Below, piece by piece: positions 6,440 to 8,605 of a stretch of DNA of 8,605 nucleotides (position 1 is the first letter of the stretch; every line of letters starts with the position of its first letter). Under the pieces are notes generated by a model. It had not been told where the DNA came from. It worked only from the letters and a program-made list of their open reading frames with translations, and made no database searches. Both the position numbers and the translations under genes were made by a program. Source of the DNA: JACZSB01 sp965372015 (GTDB lineage: Bacteria; Fidelibacterota; Marinisomatia; SCGC-AAA003-L08; TS1B11); the NCBI GenBank assembly GCA_965372015.1, contig CBDVAP010000129.1, positions 1 to 8,605 on the forward strand, written 5' to 3'.

Positions 6440-8524
6440 GTGGAAAAGACAGCCCTAGAACATGTTCGCAACATCGGCATTATGGCTCACATCGACGCCG
6501 GCAAGACCACTACGACCGAACGGATCCTGTTCTACACGGGCCGTGTCCATCGATTGGGTGAAGTTCACGACGGCGCTGCAACCATGGACTGGATGGCACA
6601 GGAGAAGGAGCGGGGGATTACAATAACTTCCGCCGCCACCACGACTTTCTGGGGTGAAATCCGCATTAATATTATCGATACACCCGGGCACGTCGATTTC
6701 ACTATGGAGGTGGAGCGTTCCCTCCGGGTCTTGGATGGGGCCATCGCGGTTTTTTGTGCCGTGGGCGGTGTGGAGCCACAGTCGGAGACGGTCTGGCGCC
6801 AGGCCGATAAATACGGCGTCCCCCGGATCGCTTTTGTCAACAAAATGGACCGGATAGGCGCTGATTTCTACAACGTCCTGGAGATGATTAAGGAGCGGCT
6901 GGGAACCAATCCGGTACCGATTGTCCTGCCCATAGGCGCCGGGGATCTGTTCACCGGCCTCATCGATCTGGTGAACATGCGCGCTATCCTCTATGTGGAT
7001 GAGCACGGCGTCCACTTCGAGTATGGCGATATACCCTCTGACATGCAAGAGGAAGTTCAGAAATGGCGCTTGCACCTGCTGGAGGAAATCGCCAGCTACG
7101 ATGAGACTTTGATGGAAAAATATCTCGATGGCGAGACCTTGACCGGCGAGGAAATCCGGGTAGCCATCCGGCAGGCCTGCATCGACGGCACCATGGTTCC
7201 CGCCCTGTGTGGGTCGGCATTCAAGAACAAGGGCATCCAGCGCCTGTTGGACGCGGTAGTGGACTACCTGCCTTCGCCGCTGGACGTGGGCGCCGTGCAG
7301 GGCTTCGACGCCAATAGCCACGACGCCGTCACCCGGGAAGCCCGGGACGATGCTCCCTTCGCGGCCCTGGCATTCAAGATTATGACCGATCCTTATGTCG
7401 GTCGACTAACATTTTTCCGGGTTTACTCAGGCCAGGTCAAGACCGGAGACTTTGTGCTGAATGTGAATACCGGCAAGAAGGAACGCGTCGGGCGCCTGAT
7501 GCTGATGCATGCCGACAAGCGCGAGGAGCGCAAGCAGGTGAGTGCCGGAGAGATCGCCGGCATGGTGGGCCTGAAAAATACTCGCACCGGCGATACACTG
7601 GCCGATATTAAGTCGCCGATCTTGCTTGAAAAAATGGATTTCCCCACGCCGGTGATCCATGTAGCGGTCGAGCCGGCCTCGAAAGCTGACAGTGATGCCA
7701 TGGGCGAGGGCCTGGCCAAATTGGCGGAGGAAGATCCCACCTTTAAGGTACACACCGACGAGGAAACGGGTCAGACTATTATTGCCGGCATGGGGGAGTT
7801 GCACCTGGAAATTCTGGTGGACCGGTTGCGCCGGGAGTTCAATGTCCACGCCAAGACCGGCGCCCCCCAGGTGGCCTACAAAGAGAGCATCACCAGTGAG
7901 GCTAAAGGCGAGGGACGATTCGTGCGCCAGTCGGGAGGGCACGGCCAGTACGGCCATTGTAATGTCCGGGTGCGGCCCAATGAGCCGGGTGAGGGCTATC
8001 TTTTCATCGAAAAGATCAAGGGTGGAGTGATCCCCCGGGAATTCATCAGCGCCGTGGATGGGGGTATTCAAGAGGCATTGGAGAACGGCATATTGGCCGG
8101 TTACCCGATGGAAGATGTGGTGGTGGAACTTTATGATGGCTCGTATCACGAGGTCGACTCGTCGGAGATAGCCTTCCGGGTGGCCGGCGCCATAGCGGTG
8201 AAAGAGGCGGTCCGCCGGGCCGATCCGGTGCTGCTGGAACCGCTAATGGCGGTGGAGGTGATCGTGGCCGAGGACTATCTGGGCGACGTCATGGGCGATT
8301 TGACCAGCCGTCGCGGGCACATCAAAGGGATGGAGAAACGCAAGGACGCCCAGGTAGTAAATGCCGAAGTCCCTCTATCCGAGATGTTCGGTTATGCCAC
8401 CGACCTGCGTTCCCTGACGCAGGGAAGGGCGATATTTACCATGCAGTTTTCTCACCACTCCGCCGTGCCGGCGTCTGTTAAAGAGCGCATCATGGAACGG
8501 GTGCACGGCAAAATCGAAGCATAG
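6440..8524 (+). CDS. fusA: Translation elongation factor G
   Basis: EF-G is the GTPase that drives translocation of tRNA and mRNA and helps recycle ribosomes. The product is 694 residues, a normal length. G-domain motifs are intact: P-loop AHIDAGKTT at 16-24, switch I RGITI at 58-62, DTPGH at 80-84 with catalytic H84, NKMD at 134-137, and GSAFK at 258-262. Domain II starts near APFAALAFKIMTDPYVG, and domain III includes GMGELHLEILVDRLRREF. Domain IV has GSYHEVDSSE with tip H570 (E. coli H583), and domain V ends the protein. This is the canonical EF-G next to rpsG rather than a divergent paralogue, judged by context and motifs. The GTG at 6440 is the first possible start because an in-frame TGA lies at 6434-6436, and it gives the normal N-terminus ahead of RNIGIMAHIDAGKTT. 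There is no clear Shine-Dalgarno upstream. Confidence 0.98.
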   Translation: MEKTALEHVRNIGIMAHIDAGKTTTTERILFYTGRVHRLGEVHDGAATMDWMAQEKERGITITSAATTTFWGEIRINIIDTPGHVDFTMEVERSLRVLDGAIAVFCAVGGVEPQSETVWRQADKYGVPRIAFVNKMDRIGADFYNVLEMIKERLGTNPVPIVLPIGAGDLFTGLIDLVNMRAILYVDEHGVHFEYGDIPSDMQEEVQKWRLHLLEEIASYDETLMEKYLDGETLTGEEIRVAIRQACIDGTMVPALCGSAFKNKGIQRLLDAVVDYLPSPLDVGAVQGFDANSHDAVTREARDDAPFAALAFKIMTDPYVGRLTFFRVYSGQVKTGDFVLNVNTGKKERVGRLMLMHADKREERKQVSAGEIAGMVGLKNTRTGDTLADIKSPILLEKMDFPTPVIHVAVEPASKADSDAMGEGLAKLAEEDPTFKVHTDEETGQTIIAGMGELHLEILVDRLRREFNVHAKTGAPQVAYKESITSEAKGEGRFVRQSGGHGQYGHCNVRVRPNEPGEGYLFIEKIKGGVIPREFISAVDGGIQEALENGILAGYPMEDVVVELYDGSYHEVDSSEIAFRVAGAIAVKEAVRRADPVLLEPLMAVEVIVAEDYLGDVMGDLTSRRGHIKGMEKRKDAQVVNAEVPLSEMFGYATDLRSLTQGRAIFTMQFSHHSAVPASVKERIMERVHGKIEA

Positions 8525-8543
8525 TTTTTTAAGAAAGGGCAGC

Positions 8544-8547
8544 AGGA
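8544..8547 (+). promoter_or_regulatory. Possible ribosome binding site of tuf
   Basis: AGGA ends three bases before the ATG at 8551, which is close for a Shine-Dalgarno. A second candidate, AAAGGG at 8534-8539, is eleven bases away. Either would be an adequate but not strong site, and the 26-base gap from fusA suggests a shared transcript. Confidence 0.4.
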
Positions 8548-8550
8548 CAC

Positions 8551-8605
8551 ATGGCGAAGGAAAAATATATCCGCACCAAGCCGCACGTGAACGTGGGCAC
8601 CATCG
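8551..8605 (+). CDS. tuf: Translation elongation factor Tu, N-terminal part (runs off right edge)
   Basis: Only the first 18 codons and one base are present. They read MAKEKYIRTKPHVNVGTI, which matches the highly conserved EF-Tu N-terminus just before the P-loop GHIDHGKTT. EF-Tu delivers aminoacyl-tRNA to the ribosomal A site. Its place 26 bases after fusA is the classical end of the str operon. Whether this is the only tuf copy cannot be judged here. Confidence 0.94.
   Translation, partial: MAKEKYIRTKPHVNVGTI

Noticed and set aside
6455..7321. Minus-strand open frame of 288 codons opposite fusA
   Set aside because: It is antisense to the conserved EF-G G domain, and its translation shows no recognisable motif. 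It is a codon-usage shadow.
7427..8149. Minus-strand open frame of 240 codons opposite the second half of fusA
   Set aside because: It is antisense to well-conserved EF-G sequence, with no domain, no context and no convincing start signal.
8525..8530. Run of six T after the fusA stop as a terminator
   Set aside because: No GC-rich hairpin precedes it, and tuf starts 20 bases later in the usual operon order.

Overview
This window is a standard bacterial housekeeping cluster. All genes are on the + strand: the 3' part of rpoB, complete rpoC, complete rpsL (S12), complete rpsG (S7), complete fusA (EF-G), and the first 18 codons of tuf (EF-Tu). It joins the end of the RNA polymerase beta/beta' operon to the streptomycin (str) operon, with no gene between rpoC and rpsL. 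I see no mobile element, CRISPR array, tRNA, rRNA or cargo gene. All coding sequence is intact, with no frameshift or internal stop.

Organism: a Gram-negative-type bacterium, most likely from the Fibrobacteres-Chlorobi-Bacteroidetes (FCB) superphylum or a related, largely uncultivated lineage (Marinimicrobia, Zixibacteria and similar). Four features point there. RpoC carries a large insertion inside the trigger loop. The trigger loop reads LTLRTFH rather than the LTMRTFH of E. coli and B. subtilis. A short insertion follows MAKP upstream of the bridge helix. RpoB has the short QLYETMLGWAGRKLG connection without the longer E. coli segment. GC content is moderately high by eye. The phylum is inferred from remembered family patterns, not from a search.

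Layout: rpoB runs from the left edge to 1168 and its TAA abuts the GTG start of rpoC with no spacer. rpoC (1169-5464) is followed by a 102-base leader, the longest non-coding stretch here. It contains an A/T-rich block, a TTGACT hexamer that may belong to a str promoter, and the strong Shine-Dalgarno of rpsL. rpsL (5567-5941, UUG start) is 2 bases from rpsG (5944-6411). A 28-base gap without a clear Shine-Dalgarno leads to fusA (6440-8524, GUG start). A 26-base gap then leads to tuf (8551 onward).

Functionally, rpoB and rpoC encode the catalytic core of RNA polymerase. rpsL and rpsG encode the decoding-centre protein and the 30S head assembly protein. fusA and tuf encode the translocation and tRNA-delivery GTPases. 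The close packing and common strand suggest co-transcription, at least of rpsL-rpsG-fusA-tuf. The points worth a second look are modest: non-AUG starts in three of the four complete genes, missing Shine-Dalgarno sequences for rpsG and fusA, loss of the E. coli-type S7 operator spacer, and lineage-specific RpoC features. I did not find an undescribed system here.
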